From Rhodopirellula sp. (lineage in GTDB: Bacteria > Planctomycetota > Planctomycetia > Pirellulales > Pirellulaceae): DNA of 64,000 nucleotides. Under the pieces are notes generated by a model. It did not search any database, had not been told where the DNA came from, and saw only the letters and a program-made list of their open reading frames with translations. The DNA is taken from positions 45,614 through 109,613 of the forward strand of contig NZHC01000015.1 in the NCBI GenBank assembly GCA_002689655.1. The letters are read 5' to 3'. The translations under genes were made by a program, and so were the position numbers. Below, piece after piece: positions 35,569 through 44,715 of this stretch; within the stretch, counting starts at the first letter, position 1, and each line of letters opens with the position of its first letter.

Positions 35569-36334
35569 CCTTGGGTCTCCAGAAGATTGGGGGCATGGAT
35601 TCATCGTGCAACTGCATTTTGCCAACGATAGCTGGCATGCAATCCGCATCAGCGTATCGCTCCCGGAGGCTAACAGACTTTGGGGGCTAGTGTTAGCTCA
35701 GTTTTTGCCCGTTTTTTACGTGTTATTTGTCTCCTGATGTTGAGCTGGAAAGCGGTCAGTGGGCAAGTGATGCTTACGCAGTGCTTTGATTGCTAGGGCA
35801 TGCAAGCAAACGATTTTGTGTCTCGCTGCCGGAGGCTCCTAGACCTGGAAGGTGAAAGCGTGGTGGTCGAGGTTGCGATTTGAATCCATATGCGATGCTG
35901 CAACGCGATCATCTTAAGCTGTAAACCCCTTCTTCGGCATCGTCTATGCCTGCCTGTGTACGCGAATTGGCTTCTTCTTAGCGTTCATTCGAGGTTCGCT
36001 GCGCTGATGCCTGGGTTGCCTCAGTCCGCTTTTGAGACGATGCAGTTCAGATGGCTGACTTGTTCGAGTAGAATATTCAGTGCTGCGTCTCCCGAATCAC
36101 CTCTGGAGCATGGCATTGCGGAGGTTAACTAGCGAAGAGTTTGGTATTGGCAAGCTCCTGACTACATCGAGCAATTGAGACTACATCGAGCAATTGATCA
36201 GAGACATGTTACAAATCGACTCACCAATCTGGACAACATGCATGCGACGAACCAATGGGATAAGAGTTTGCAGGGACGAATTGCAATTCTTGTTCGTAAA
36301 CTTGCTCTCTTTCGTTGGCAGGCCTCAGCGACTC
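35569..36334. other. Intergenic region before the first cytochrome/DUF1501 pair
   Basis: About 770 bp between the minus-strand synthase and the plus-strand cytochrome. Short ORFs are not convincing. A 19-bp direct duplication is listed separately; the promoters of both divergent genes should be here. Confidence 0.45.
36160..36197. repeat. 19-bp direct duplication
   Basis: GACTACATCGAGCAATTGA is present twice in immediate succession (36160-36178 and 36179-36197), about 140 bp before the cytochrome start. It may duplicate a promoter element, but this is untested. Confidence 0.85.
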
Positions 36335-39286
36335 ATGATTGCTGGGGTGTTGGTGCTGTTGTTAACACCCATGCTAAAAAGTTTTGCAGATGTCGACTTT
36401 GTGGGCGAAATTGCGCCACTGCTTGAGCGACGTTGTTTGAGTTGTCACAACGAACAGGACCAGAAGGGTGGCTTCTCACTGCGAACTGCGGAAACTGCTA
36501 TCGAGGATGGGTACGTGGTGCCGGGTGACTCTGTTGCAAGTCATCTGTTTGAGGTGATTTCTCCTGGTGCGGGAAAAGCACGGATGCCTAAAAATTCAGA
36601 TCCACTGGATACCGAACAAATCAAGTTGATTGGAAAATGGATCGATGAGGGAGCAAAATGGCCAGCAAATTTTGAACTCGCGGAATCGCGTATATCCGAT
36701 TTCAGTTGGTGGTCGTATCAAGCCATCCGCAGACCTGTTGTTCCGAAGTTGCGGAAGGACTGGGTGCGCAACCCTATTGATGCTTACATCCTGACGAAAC
36801 TGAATGAAAAGGGGCTGACTGTTTCAGATCAGGCAGACCGTCGAACGTTGATCAGACGGGTGACCTACGATCTGATTGGTTTGCCGCCAACTCCACAGCA
36901 GGTGCAAGAGTTTGTTGACGACTCTGATCCGCAGGCGTATGAGCATCTGGTCGATCGCTTACTCGAATCGAATCATTATGGAGAACGTTGGGCCAGGCAT
37001 TGGCTGGACGTGGTGAAGTATGCTGATACGTGTGGTTATGACAAGGACAAATTGCGTCCAAATGCCTGGCCATATCGCGACTATGTGATTCGCTCGTTGA
37101 ATGAAGACAAACCGTTCAGTCGTTTTGTTCAAGAACAAATCGCCGGTGATGTCCTTTTTCCTGGTGATCCAGATGGGATTTTAGGCCTCGGGTTCATTGC
37201 TGCGGGTCCTTGGGACTTCATTGGACATGTTGAAGTACCGGAATCCAAGCTTGATGGGAAAGTTGCTCGCAACCTTGATCGAGATGACATGGTCTCAGGA
37301 GCTCTGAACACTTTTTGCAGTATCACAGTTCAGTGTGCGCGATGTCACAATCACAAATTTGATCCAATCACCCAGGATGAGTATTACGGTTTGCAGGCAA
37401 TTTTTGCTGCTGTTGATCGTGCTGAACGACCTTACGATCTGGATCCAGATATTGACAAACGCCGCAAAGCGTTGAAGGTCGTAATTGCAGAGCAGCAGAA
37501 GAAGTTGGATACCATCGCCTCTGAGGTGGAACAGGCAGGTGGTGCGAAATTGTCTGAGTTGCGTAAGGAAATCAAAGGTTTGGAAGTACGTGTCAGCTTC
37601 AAAAAGTCAGCAGAGTTTGGCTATCACAGCTCCACGGTGAAACGTGATGACTCGCAAAAGTGGGTTGAGGTTGACCTGAAGGATTCAGTGGATGCTTCGC
37701 AGATCGTCCTGCACGCATGTCATGATGAATTCGGAGGAATCGGAGCAGGCTTTGGTTTTCCGGTACGATTTCAGGTAGCCGTTGATGGTGAGGAAGGCGA
37801 AATGACGATTGTCTACGATCGCCTGCAAGAGGATGTCGTGAATCCTGGTTTGGAACCGATCGTGATTGACTTGGGTGGCCGTCAGATTCGACGGGTTCGT
37901 GTAACCGCGACCAAGTTGGCGCATCGCAAAAACGACTACATCTTTGCACTTGGGGAATTGCGTGTTCTGGATCTCGAGGGCAAGAACCAGGCCAAGGGCA
38001 AACCTGTCACGTCACTTGATTCGATTGAGGCCCCCGTGCGATGGACACGGCGGAATTTGACTGACGGAGAGTGGCCGCATTATCAAGATCCGGATGCTGC
38101 CAAGACATTGGAGGTCGCCAAACGCGACTTGGCGAAATTGAATCGCGAAATTGAGACTCCGCAACGAAGGGCGGAACGTGATGCTGCGACCAGAAAAATG
38201 ACTGCAGCAAGATCAGATCTGGCGAAACTGCCGAATGGTAAAATGGTCTATGCAGCAGCCACTCATTTTAAATCACAGGGTAATTTTCACCCAACGGAAG
38301 GCAAGTTGCGGCCTGTACATGTTTTGCACCGTGGTGAGATCAGTCAACAACGCGGGTTCGCTAGTCCCGGCATGTTGCCGCTAGGACAGGGATTGTCATG
38401 GAAAATCGACACCGCTACCACCGAAGGTGAACGCAGAGCGACCTTGGCTCATTGGTTGACGGATGAACGTCATCCTTTGGTTTGGAGATCGATTGTTAAT
38501 CGAATGTGGCAATATCATTTTGGTCGAGGTATTGTGGCAACGCCAAATGACTTTGGCCGAATGGGCGCGGCACCGACACACCCGGAGTTGCTTGATTGGC
38601 TGGCTGTCGAGTTTCGTGATGGTGGTGATTGGTTACAGTCGCAGTCGATGAAAGATCTGCACCGGTTGATTGTCACCAGCAGTGTTTATCGTCAGAGCTC
38701 GGCCGGGGAAAATTCGAATGCTCTGGTGGACGGAAGCAATCAGTATCTTTGGCGAATGGCTCGTCGAAGATTGGAGGCAGAGGAAATACGTGACTCAATC
38801 TTGCATGTTAGTGGTGCCATGGACCATACCATGGGTGGTCCCGGATTCTATTTGTTTAAGCTTGAACGAACGACGCATTCTCCCCATTACGAATATCACA
38901 AATTTGATCCACATGATTCGAAGTCGCATCGTCGTAGCATCTATCGCTTCATCGTCAGGTCACAGCCTGATCCATGGATGACAACACTCGATTGCGCTGA
39001 CTCGTCACAAAGTACGCCCAAACGTAATGAAACTCTCACGTCATTGCAGGCACTGTCGCTTTTGAATAGCCGTTTCAACCTCGTAATGGCCGAGAAATTT
39101 GCAGCGCGTGTCGCAAACGAACACGATTCAGTGCAGCAGCAGGTGTATCAGGCGGTTCGACTGGTGTTACAACGCGATCCCAGTGATAGCGAGCTGAAGG
39201 CATTCAGTGCTTACGCGCGGGAACACGGCATGAATAATCTATGCAGGTTCCTTTTTAATCTCAGTGAGTTTATTTATATCGATTGA
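36335..39286 (+). CDS. PSCyt1/DUF1549/DUF1553 cytochrome, copy 1 (discoidin-like insert)
   Basis: I use the ATG at 36335, where a hydrophobic signal peptide (MIAGVLVLLLTPML) begins; a TTG at 36194 only adds an unlikely leader. The 983-residue protein starts with the PSCyt1 c-heme module (CLSCH at 34-38). A DUF1549 domain (about 145-350) has LIRRVTYDLIGLPPTPQQV and a second heme motif CARCHNH at 334-338. The middle has a coiled-coil (about 380-430) and a beta-rich galactose-binding/discoidin-like region (about 430-590, WVEVDLKDSVDASQIVL). DUF1553 (about 690-970) follows, with VNRMWQYHFGRGIVATPNDFGRMG. Such cytochromes are typical of Planctomycetes, exported, and linked to polymer degradation, where they are thought to accept electrons. 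It is the first gene of an operon with a DUF1501 gene downstream. Confidence 0.93.
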   Translation: MIAGVLVLLLTPMLKSFADVDFVGEIAPLLERRCLSCHNEQDQKGGFSLRTAETAIEDGYVVPGDSVASHLFEVISPGAGKARMPKNSDPLDTEQIKLIGKWIDEGAKWPANFELAESRISDFSWWSYQAIRRPVVPKLRKDWVRNPIDAYILTKLNEKGLTVSDQADRRTLIRRVTYDLIGLPPTPQQVQEFVDDSDPQAYEHLVDRLLESNHYGERWARHWLDVVKYADTCGYDKDKLRPNAWPYRDYVIRSLNEDKPFSRFVQEQIAGDVLFPGDPDGILGLGFIAAGPWDFIGHVEVPESKLDGKVARNLDRDDMVSGALNTFCSITVQCARCHNHKFDPITQDEYYGLQAIFAAVDRAERPYDLDPDIDKRRKALKVVIAEQQKKLDTIASEVEQAGGAKLSELRKEIKGLEVRVSFKKSAEFGYHSSTVKRDDSQKWVEVDLKDSVDASQIVLHACHDEFGGIGAGFGFPVRFQVAVDGEEGEMTIVYDRLQEDVVNPGLEPIVIDLGGRQIRRVRVTATKLAHRKNDYIFALGELRVLDLEGKNQAKGKPVTSLDSIEAPVRWTRRNLTDGEWPHYQDPDAAKTLEVAKRDLAKLNREIETPQRRAERDAATRKMTAARSDLAKLPNGKMVYAAATHFKSQGNFHPTEGKLRPVHVLHRGEISQQRGFASPGMLPLGQGLSWKIDTATTEGERRATLAHWLTDERHPLVWRSIVNRMWQYHFGRGIVATPNDFGRMGAAPTHPELLDWLAVEFRDGGDWLQSQSMKDLHRLIVTSSVYRQSSAGENSNALVDGSNQYLWRMARRRLEAEEIRDSILHVSGAMDHTMGGPGFYLFKLERTTHSPHYEYHKFDPHDSKSHRRSIYRFIVRSQPDPWMTTLDCADSSQSTPKRNETLTSLQALSLLNSRFNLVMAEKFAARVANEHDSVQQQVYQAVRLVLQRDPSDSELKAFSAYAREHGMNNLCRFLFNLSEFIYID

Positions 39287-39353
39287 ATGGCGGAATAAGG
39301 ACACCGTGCAGGTGTCGTCACCGTTCATCAGCCTTGGCAAGAACTGATTCTTC

Positions 39354-40802
39354 ATGAAACGAATACTTGATCGACGAGATTTTTTGCGAGGAACCAGTGG
39401 TGGGTTCGGTTCCTTGGCGCTTGCGATGATGCTTCAGGAAGACGCATGCGCTGATGGTGCCGTGAAGGTTTTGCATCATCCCCCGAAAGCAAAGCGTGTG
39501 GTGCAACTGTTCATGGGTGGAGCGGCGAGTCACATTGACCTGTGGGATCACAAGCCGATGTTAGAGAAGCACCACGGGGAAAAGTCGGATTTTGGAGAGC
39601 ATGTCGAGGCATTCCAAAATGGACTCGGGCCATGGATGAAATCGCCGTTTTCATTCCAGCCATACGGGCAATCTGGAAAAATGCTCAGTGATGTGGTGGC
39701 GCCTTTGGGTGACTGCGTGGATGACATGACGTTCATTCACAATCTTGTAGGGAAGACTGGGGTTCATTCACAGGCAACCTATTTGCAGGCAACGGGATTC
39801 CAGCGGCCCGGCTTCCCCGGAATGGGATCGTGGGTCAGTTATGCTTTGGGTTCCATCAACGAGAATCTGCCCACCTTCGTGGTTCTACCTGATCACCGCG
39901 GGTTCGCCAGCAATGGACCTAAAAATTGGGGTTCTGCTTTTCTTCCAGCGAGTTCACAGGGAACTGCTATTTTTCCTCAGCGTAGTAATCCGATCGAGGA
40001 TCTCACGCCACAGGCAGATTTTGCGACTGCGGAAGGGGATCGTGCGGGACTCAAATTGTTGTCGAAATTCAATCAACAGTTTCAGCGTGAGCGTCCAGGC
40101 GACTCGCGACTCGAAGCCCGGGTCAGATCGTATGAACTGGCCGCGAAAATGCAACTTAGCGCGCCCGAAGCTCTCGATTTGTCCGGCGAACCCGCACACA
40201 TCATGAAGCTGTACGGACTTGATCGTGCAGGGGCAACGTATCCGGACACGATCAACGCAGCGGAAGAGGAAGAGTATTTCGGTAGAAAATGTCTGATCGC
40301 GCGTCGCCTTTTGGAGCGGGGCGTCCGGTTTGTTCAGATCTGGTCAGGTAATGACAACAGCTTCCCCCGTCGCAATTGGGACAGTCACGAAGATATTGAA
40401 AGGGACCATGGCCCGTTGGCGCGAGGCATGGCAGTGGGAACCGCCGCGCTGCTGAAAGACTTGAAACAGTCCGGCATGCTTGATGACACCATTGTTCTTT
40501 GGACTACCGAATTCGGACGTATGCCAAGCACCCAGGGAAGCAAGGGGCGCGACCACAATCCGTATGTATTCACGAATTGGCTCGCGGGCGGCGGTATTAA
40601 GGGGGGCGTGACCCATGGTGAGTCGGATCAATGGGGCTACAAACCGCTCGACCGAAGCAGTCCGACACAGGTCTACGATATCCATGCCACCATCCTGCAC
40701 TTGATGGGTATCAACCATAAACAGCTGAGTGTACGGCATGATGGGATCGACCGCCGACTAACGGATGTTCACGGACATGTGATCCGTGAAATCATCGCTT
40801 GA
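39354..40802 (+). CDS. DUF1501 exported protein, copy 1
   Basis: The 482-residue protein has a Tat-type signal (DRRDFLRGTSGGFGSLALAMM), so it is exported folded, probably with a metal cofactor. The body has DUF1501 marks: VVQLFMGGAASHIDLWDHKP near the start, then GRDHNPYVFTNWLAGGGIKGG and DIHATILHLMGI near the end. DUF1501 belongs to the alkaline phosphatase/sulfatase superfamily, and Asp and His residues in these motifs would bind metal. It follows the first cytochrome by 67 bp, so one transcript is likely. A UPF0178 gene follows at 83 bp. Confidence 0.95.
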   Translation: MKRILDRRDFLRGTSGGFGSLALAMMLQEDACADGAVKVLHHPPKAKRVVQLFMGGAASHIDLWDHKPMLEKHHGEKSDFGEHVEAFQNGLGPWMKSPFSFQPYGQSGKMLSDVVAPLGDCVDDMTFIHNLVGKTGVHSQATYLQATGFQRPGFPGMGSWVSYALGSINENLPTFVVLPDHRGFASNGPKNWGSAFLPASSQGTAIFPQRSNPIEDLTPQADFATAEGDRAGLKLLSKFNQQFQRERPGDSRLEARVRSYELAAKMQLSAPEALDLSGEPAHIMKLYGLDRAGATYPDTINAAEEEEYFGRKCLIARRLLERGVRFVQIWSGNDNSFPRRNWDSHEDIERDHGPLARGMAVGTAALLKDLKQSGMLDDTIVLWTTEFGRMPSTQGSKGRDHNPYVFTNWLAGGGIKGGVTHGESDQWGYKPLDRSSPTQVYDIHATILHLMGINHKQLSVRHDGIDRRLTDVHGHVIREIIA

Positions 40803-40885
40803 CGCTGATTGGTTTTGCATTCTTTGTTGCCAATGCGAACAAGGTGGCTTGACGTCACCACCCTGCCAAAGCGAGAACAGGCGGT

Positions 40886-41350
40886 ATGAAAATTTGGATT
40901 GATGCTGATGCGGCTCCTCGCGATGTGAAAGACGTTGTATTTCGGGCTGCAAAAAGACTGAGTGTTGAGACAGTGCTGGTCGCAAATCAACGCATTGGTA
41001 TTCCGGCCAACGCAGAAACTGTGTCAATGGTCACTGTGCGTGAAGGAGCTGACGTGGCTGATCGGTACATTGTCCTCAACAGCGAATCGGGTGATCTGGT
41101 TGTCACTGCAGATATTCCGTTGGCTGCTCTGTTAGTCGATAAGCAAGTGGATGTCATTGATCCTCGAGGAGAATCCTATGACGCCAGCAACATTGCCAGC
41201 CGTCTCTCCATGCGAAACTTCATGGACGACCTTCGGGGCGCAGGTACGGTCACAGGAGGAAGCCGACCGTATGGTGATCGTGACAAAAAGGCGTTTGCAA
41301 ACACCTTCGATCGTCTGCTGACAAAGCTACTGAAGCGTGCCGCTTCTTGA
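40886..41350 (+). CDS. UPF0178/YaiI-YqxD family protein
   Basis: The 154-residue protein fits the conserved UPF0178 (DUF188) family: [18 protein letters not shown] at the start, [15 protein letters not shown] in the middle and [14 protein letters not shown] towards the end. The fold is a PIN/NYN-like nuclease domain with acidic residues (Asp6, Asp8 and the TADIP Asp), so RNase activity is plausible but unproven. No operon partner is clear; it may be read from the preceding DUF1501 gene. Confidence 0.95.
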   Translation: MKIWIDADAAPRDVKDVVFRAAKRLSVETVLVANQRIGIPANAETVSMVTVREGADVADRYIVLNSESGDLVVTADIPLAALLVDKQVDVIDPRGESYDASNIASRLSMRNFMDDLRGAGTVTGGSRPYGDRDKKAFANTFDRLLTKLLKRAAS

Positions 41351-41395
41351 TTCGAACGGACCGAACTGCAAAAACGCTGACTCAGCAGACGCTGA

Positions 41396-42754
41396 TCATT
41401 CGGAAACAGCAAAGGATTCGCGTATCTGGGTCCAAACCCAGGTGTAGTGTTCTTTGCCAAGCCCATGGCGTTTGTTCGGATAGATGCGAAATTTTTTCGC
41501 ACCCGAAATGCGATTGAAAGTATGGAAGCAGGTCGTTGGTGGACACACTGAATCCTGCAGGCCGACAGACATTAGCGTCGGGCAGTTGATGCGATCTGCC
41601 AGATTCATGGTGTCAAAATAGCTCAGTGTTTGTAGTGTCGATTGCCAGTTCCTGTCCGGTTGATCGGCAATCCATTCATCCATCTCAGGCCAGTGCGTCA
41701 AACGGAAATAGTCGACCCAGTCGCAGAGAAAAGGGATGTCAGCGATGCAATGGTCGACCCTGGGATCAAGAGCCGCAGTCGCGAATGCAAAGCCACCTCC
41801 CTGGCTACCACCCCAGACAGCGATCTTGTCCTGATCGACATCTTTGCGTGCTGCGATGAAATCCACTGCCCTGATGCAATCGAGATAACTGCCTCGGTAG
41901 TAATACGTTTGCGGAGTGTCTAAGCCCCGAATCCAGAAATTGTTTGGTTGTCCGGGAACATCTTGTTGGCTGTTTCCATGACCGCGGGGATTGAAAGAGA
42001 ATACGATCATGTCATCGCACTTGCCAATTGGCTTCATGTTCTGGCCGTAACCAGGCACACGAATCACTGCTGGAAGTTCTTGGGTCGCATTACGTGGAAC
42101 CTCCAGCCAGCCGCGCACTCGGATTTGGCCATGGCTCCGCATGCTGACTTCGAAAACCTGAATGCGGTCATCACTCAGATCGAGGCGTTCCTCGGATTTG
42201 AAGGCGGCAGGAACGGCTTTCAGTTCTTTGATTGCCCGTTCCCAGAATTCGTCAAAGTCAGGTTGCCGTGTTAAGGGTGAGATCACTTTGTCTGGGTTGC
42301 ATCCAATACGGAGTGTCTGTCGGATCGGTTTTTCTGCTCCACTTGGCGTAAACTCACACACCATTTCTACAAAACCAGCCTTTGGAATTGTGATGGTGTG
42401 GGCGTATGAAACTGTTTTTCCCGGATCAATCTCGGCTGGGATTTCTGGGCTTGGCGGAGGCGGACTCGTCGTGCTTTTCACGCTCCAGTGGAGCACTCCT
42501 GATGCAACTTGATTCCCTGCATTAGTGAGTTTTGCCTCAAATTTGACAGGTGTATTGAGGAGGGACACTCCCGCGAGTGCGTCTGAACTGAGTGTTAGCT
42601 CCAGACGATTCTGTTTTTGAGTCGTTGTGTGAAGTAATGCAGGTCTATTACCAACCGCGACTTCAGTCACTGCGCCGGAATAAACGAAAAACAAAACCGC
42701 TGGTATCAGCAGCCAGCCGCGTTGACGATTCGACGAAGGCATGGGGAAAGTCAT
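41396..42754 (-). CDS. Acetyl xylan esterase (CE7, AXE1) exported
   Basis: The chosen start (ATG at 42752-42754) lies 2 bp after the stop of the upstream alpha/beta hydrolase, which suggests translational coupling. A signal peptide follows (about 10-30). An N-terminal beta domain (about 45-150) precedes the AXE1/CE7 alpha/beta hydrolase (about 160-452). The nucleophile is in GGSQGGG (Ser317), the Asp in VGLQDSV and the His in NKRHGLGKEH, all in the usual order. CE7 enzymes remove acetyl groups from xylan, cephalosporin C and short oligosaccharides. It fits the sugar-polymer degradation theme of the region. Confidence 0.92.
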   Translation of the reverse strand: MTFPMPSSNRQRGWLLIPAVLFFVYSGAVTEVAVGNRPALLHTTTQKQNRLELTLSSDALAGVSLLNTPVKFEAKLTNAGNQVASGVLHWSVKSTTSPPPPSPEIPAEIDPGKTVSYAHTITIPKAGFVEMVCEFTPSGAEKPIRQTLRIGCNPDKVISPLTRQPDFDEFWERAIKELKAVPAAFKSEERLDLSDDRIQVFEVSMRSHGQIRVRGWLEVPRNATQELPAVIRVPGYGQNMKPIGKCDDMIVFSFNPRGHGNSQQDVPGQPNNFWIRGLDTPQTYYYRGSYLDCIRAVDFIAARKDVDQDKIAVWGGSQGGGFAFATAALDPRVDHCIADIPFLCDWVDYFRLTHWPEMDEWIADQPDRNWQSTLQTLSYFDTMNLADRINCPTLMSVGLQDSVCPPTTCFHTFNRISGAKKFRIYPNKRHGLGKEHYTWVWTQIRESFAVSE

Positions 42755-42756
42755 GA

Positions 42757-43770
42757 TCACTTTTCTGTTGTGGAAGCGTTTAGCCAAGTGTTGACGCGGT
42801 GAGTCACTTTCGTTGCTGCACCATGCTGCACAAAATGATCCACTTTGGGAATCGTGACCAGCGTCAGGTCATTGTCCAGCCATTGCCATGTGTCATTAAG
42901 TGCTCCGGGGAGTAAAGCAGTGTCTCCAAGTCCATGGATCATCAGTACAGGACATTGCACCCGTGGCATGGCTGTGGCGTCGTTTGTGTAAGGTGGTTTC
43001 GGATAGTTCGCTTTGTAGTAATTTAGCATCCCCTCAAAAGAAGATCTTTCAAACGCCTGCACATATTTTTTTTGAGCCTCAGGATCCTTGACCCAAAATG
43101 CGAGCCCGTTGGCAGTGAGTTGTGACGCAGCCCCGGGGGTTTGGAAGTGTCGGGCGTAGGCAGACGCTTTCTGTTGTTCTGGATTGTTTGCCAGTTCTCG
43201 CCGTAAACCATTCATGTGGGGGAGATTCAGAATGACGAGACGGTCCACCATTTTTGGGTAAGTCATGGCGAAAGACCATGCAACAGCTCCACCCCAATCG
43301 TGCCCCATGACGATTGCTTCTTCATGATCAAAGTGTTCAATCAATGCCTTTACATCATCAACCAGTTTCGGCATCGCATAATTCTCAACTCCAACGGGTT
43401 GATCGCTCAAGTTGTAGCCCCGTTGATCAAACGCAACGACCTGAAACGTCTTTGACAATTCAGGCATTTGATTTCGCCAGGTGTACCAATAATCAGGAAA
43501 GCCATGAATCATGACCAACAATGGACCCTTTCCCGCGGTGACGTAATGGATCCGCGTGTCGCCTGATTTCGCGTAACCGTGCTCACCAAGAGAGGTTGCC
43601 TCCGGTTCTGCTGCTTGCAATCCGCTGCAGGCAAAGCTGAATGTACCAGTGCAAATCAAAAACGCGGAAATCAACAGAAGCTGCAGGTGATGAAAACGCT
43701 GCGACTCCGATGAAAGCAAACATCTTCTTTCACTTGTCCGTTTTACGTATTGGAGAGTCTGATTTGACAT
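42757..43770 (-). CDS. Exported alpha/beta hydrolase (epoxide hydrolase-like)
   Basis: The start is set at the ATG 43768-43770, giving 337 residues; a longer frame upstream lacks a sensible beginning. A signal region (about 28-54) precedes the hydrolase. HGFPDYWYTW (89-98) forms the oxyanion region and the nucleophile is Asp158 in GHDWGG. The final His is in KVDHFVQHG (His312). Asp as nucleophile and the HGFP motif point to soluble epoxide hydrolases or haloalkane dehalogenases rather than esterases. The reaction on a natural substrate is unknown. It is the first gene of a two-gene unit with the acetyl xylan esterase. Confidence 0.88.
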   Translation of the reverse strand: MSNQTLQYVKRTSERRCLLSSESQRFHHLQLLLISAFLICTGTFSFACSGLQAAEPEATSLGEHGYAKSGDTRIHYVTAGKGPLLVMIHGFPDYWYTWRNQMPELSKTFQVVAFDQRGYNLSDQPVGVENYAMPKLVDDVKALIEHFDHEEAIVMGHDWGGAVAWSFAMTYPKMVDRLVILNLPHMNGLRRELANNPEQQKASAYARHFQTPGAASQLTANGLAFWVKDPEAQKKYVQAFERSSFEGMLNYYKANYPKPPYTNDATAMPRVQCPVLMIHGLGDTALLPGALNDTWQWLDNDLTLVTIPKVDHFVQHGAATKVTHRVNTWLNASTTEK

Positions 43771-44166
43771 GAGTGAATCTTGCGAGAGGATATAAAGGGT
43801 GATTGCTCGGGTCGCAGTGAGGGCCGGTAACGTGACCCACTGATAAGTTGTTACTGCCAGCAGGGTTGCACTCTGCAATTCACCATGAGCCCTCAGCGAG
43901 CTTTGGAAGCACCACAAACCTAAACGCAGTATACCGCTATCCAGCATACCTACAGTGTAATGAAACCTCGCCGCCCCTCCGACGGGGTGTGCTGTCAGTA
44001 TCGCAAACCAGAAAGTGGGTGTTCTTCTCGTATGTTAATCTGGAACAACTCGCTTCGTGTCTGCTGGCAGTAAGGATAGACTTATTGCTTGGAGAAATTC
44101 TGGAAGAATTCACAGTACAAACTCATCGTCGCTGTCGCTTGCGATGAATGCTGTGACGGTACGGAG
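43771..44166. other. Divergent intergenic region
   Basis: About 400 bp lie between the hydrolase (minus) and the peptidyl-tRNA hydrolase (plus). It must contain both promoters. I see no gene or repeat in it. Confidence 0.4.
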
Positions 44167-44592
44167 ATGCACAGGGAAGAACAATTGAGCCAAGAAATAT
44201 CGGTACAGGATCGAGTTTACAAGCAGGTCATTGTGATGCGTCATGATTTGAAGATGCGACGAGGAAAACAGATTGCGCAGGGAGCGCACGCGTCGATGGC
44301 GTTTCTGGCTTCACGATTGAAAGTTACGGGAGTTGTGTCGATGAATGAATTTGATGAGGCCTCCCAAGCTTGGCTGTCGGGTGGATTTGCGAAAATATGC
44401 TGCCGTGTCGATAGTGAGGACGAACTGCTGGCGATCCGCGATCTGGCGAGCCAGCAGGGCTTGGAAGTTCATATGATCACCGACAGTGGCAAAACCGAAT
44501 TTCATGGAGTGCCCACGAACACCTGCTTGGCAATTGGACCTGACGAATCATCAAAAATAGATGCCATTACCGGAGAACTGAAGTTGCTTTGA
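44167..44592 (+). CDS. Type 2 peptidyl-tRNA hydrolase (PTH2)
   Basis: I use the ATG at 44167; a TTG at 44089 would add 26 residues without conserved features. The roughly 141-residue product has the PTH2 signature: VIVMRHDLKMRRGKQIAQGAHASMAFL, where the first Lys and the QGAHA loop form the active-site helix, then FAKICCRVDSEDELL, TDSGKTEFHGVPTNTCLAIGPD, and the final GELKLL. PTH2 releases peptides from peptidyl-tRNA and is the normal enzyme of archaea and eukaryotes. Bacteria usually use the unrelated Pth1. Its presence here may be ancestral or transferred. It stands alone between divergent neighbours. Confidence 0.93.
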   Translation: MHREEQLSQEISVQDRVYKQVIVMRHDLKMRRGKQIAQGAHASMAFLASRLKVTGVVSMNEFDEASQAWLSGGFAKICCRVDSEDELLAIRDLASQQGLEVHMITDSGKTEFHGVPTNTCLAIGPDESSKIDAITGELKLL

Positions 44593-44715
44593 TGTGGCAG
44601 TCGTGGTGGTTACGGAGAATCAGTGTTTACGGAGAATTCTTGACCGTGGGGTGAATTAAGCACGATTCCATGGTCAGATCGCGCCATTTTCAAGGGGCTT
44701 TCTTCCAGAGGTCGA

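Noticed and set aside
35890..36132. Plus-strand ORF of 80 residues upstream of the first cytochrome
   Set aside because: No family resemblance and no ribosome site; likely random in the intergenic region.
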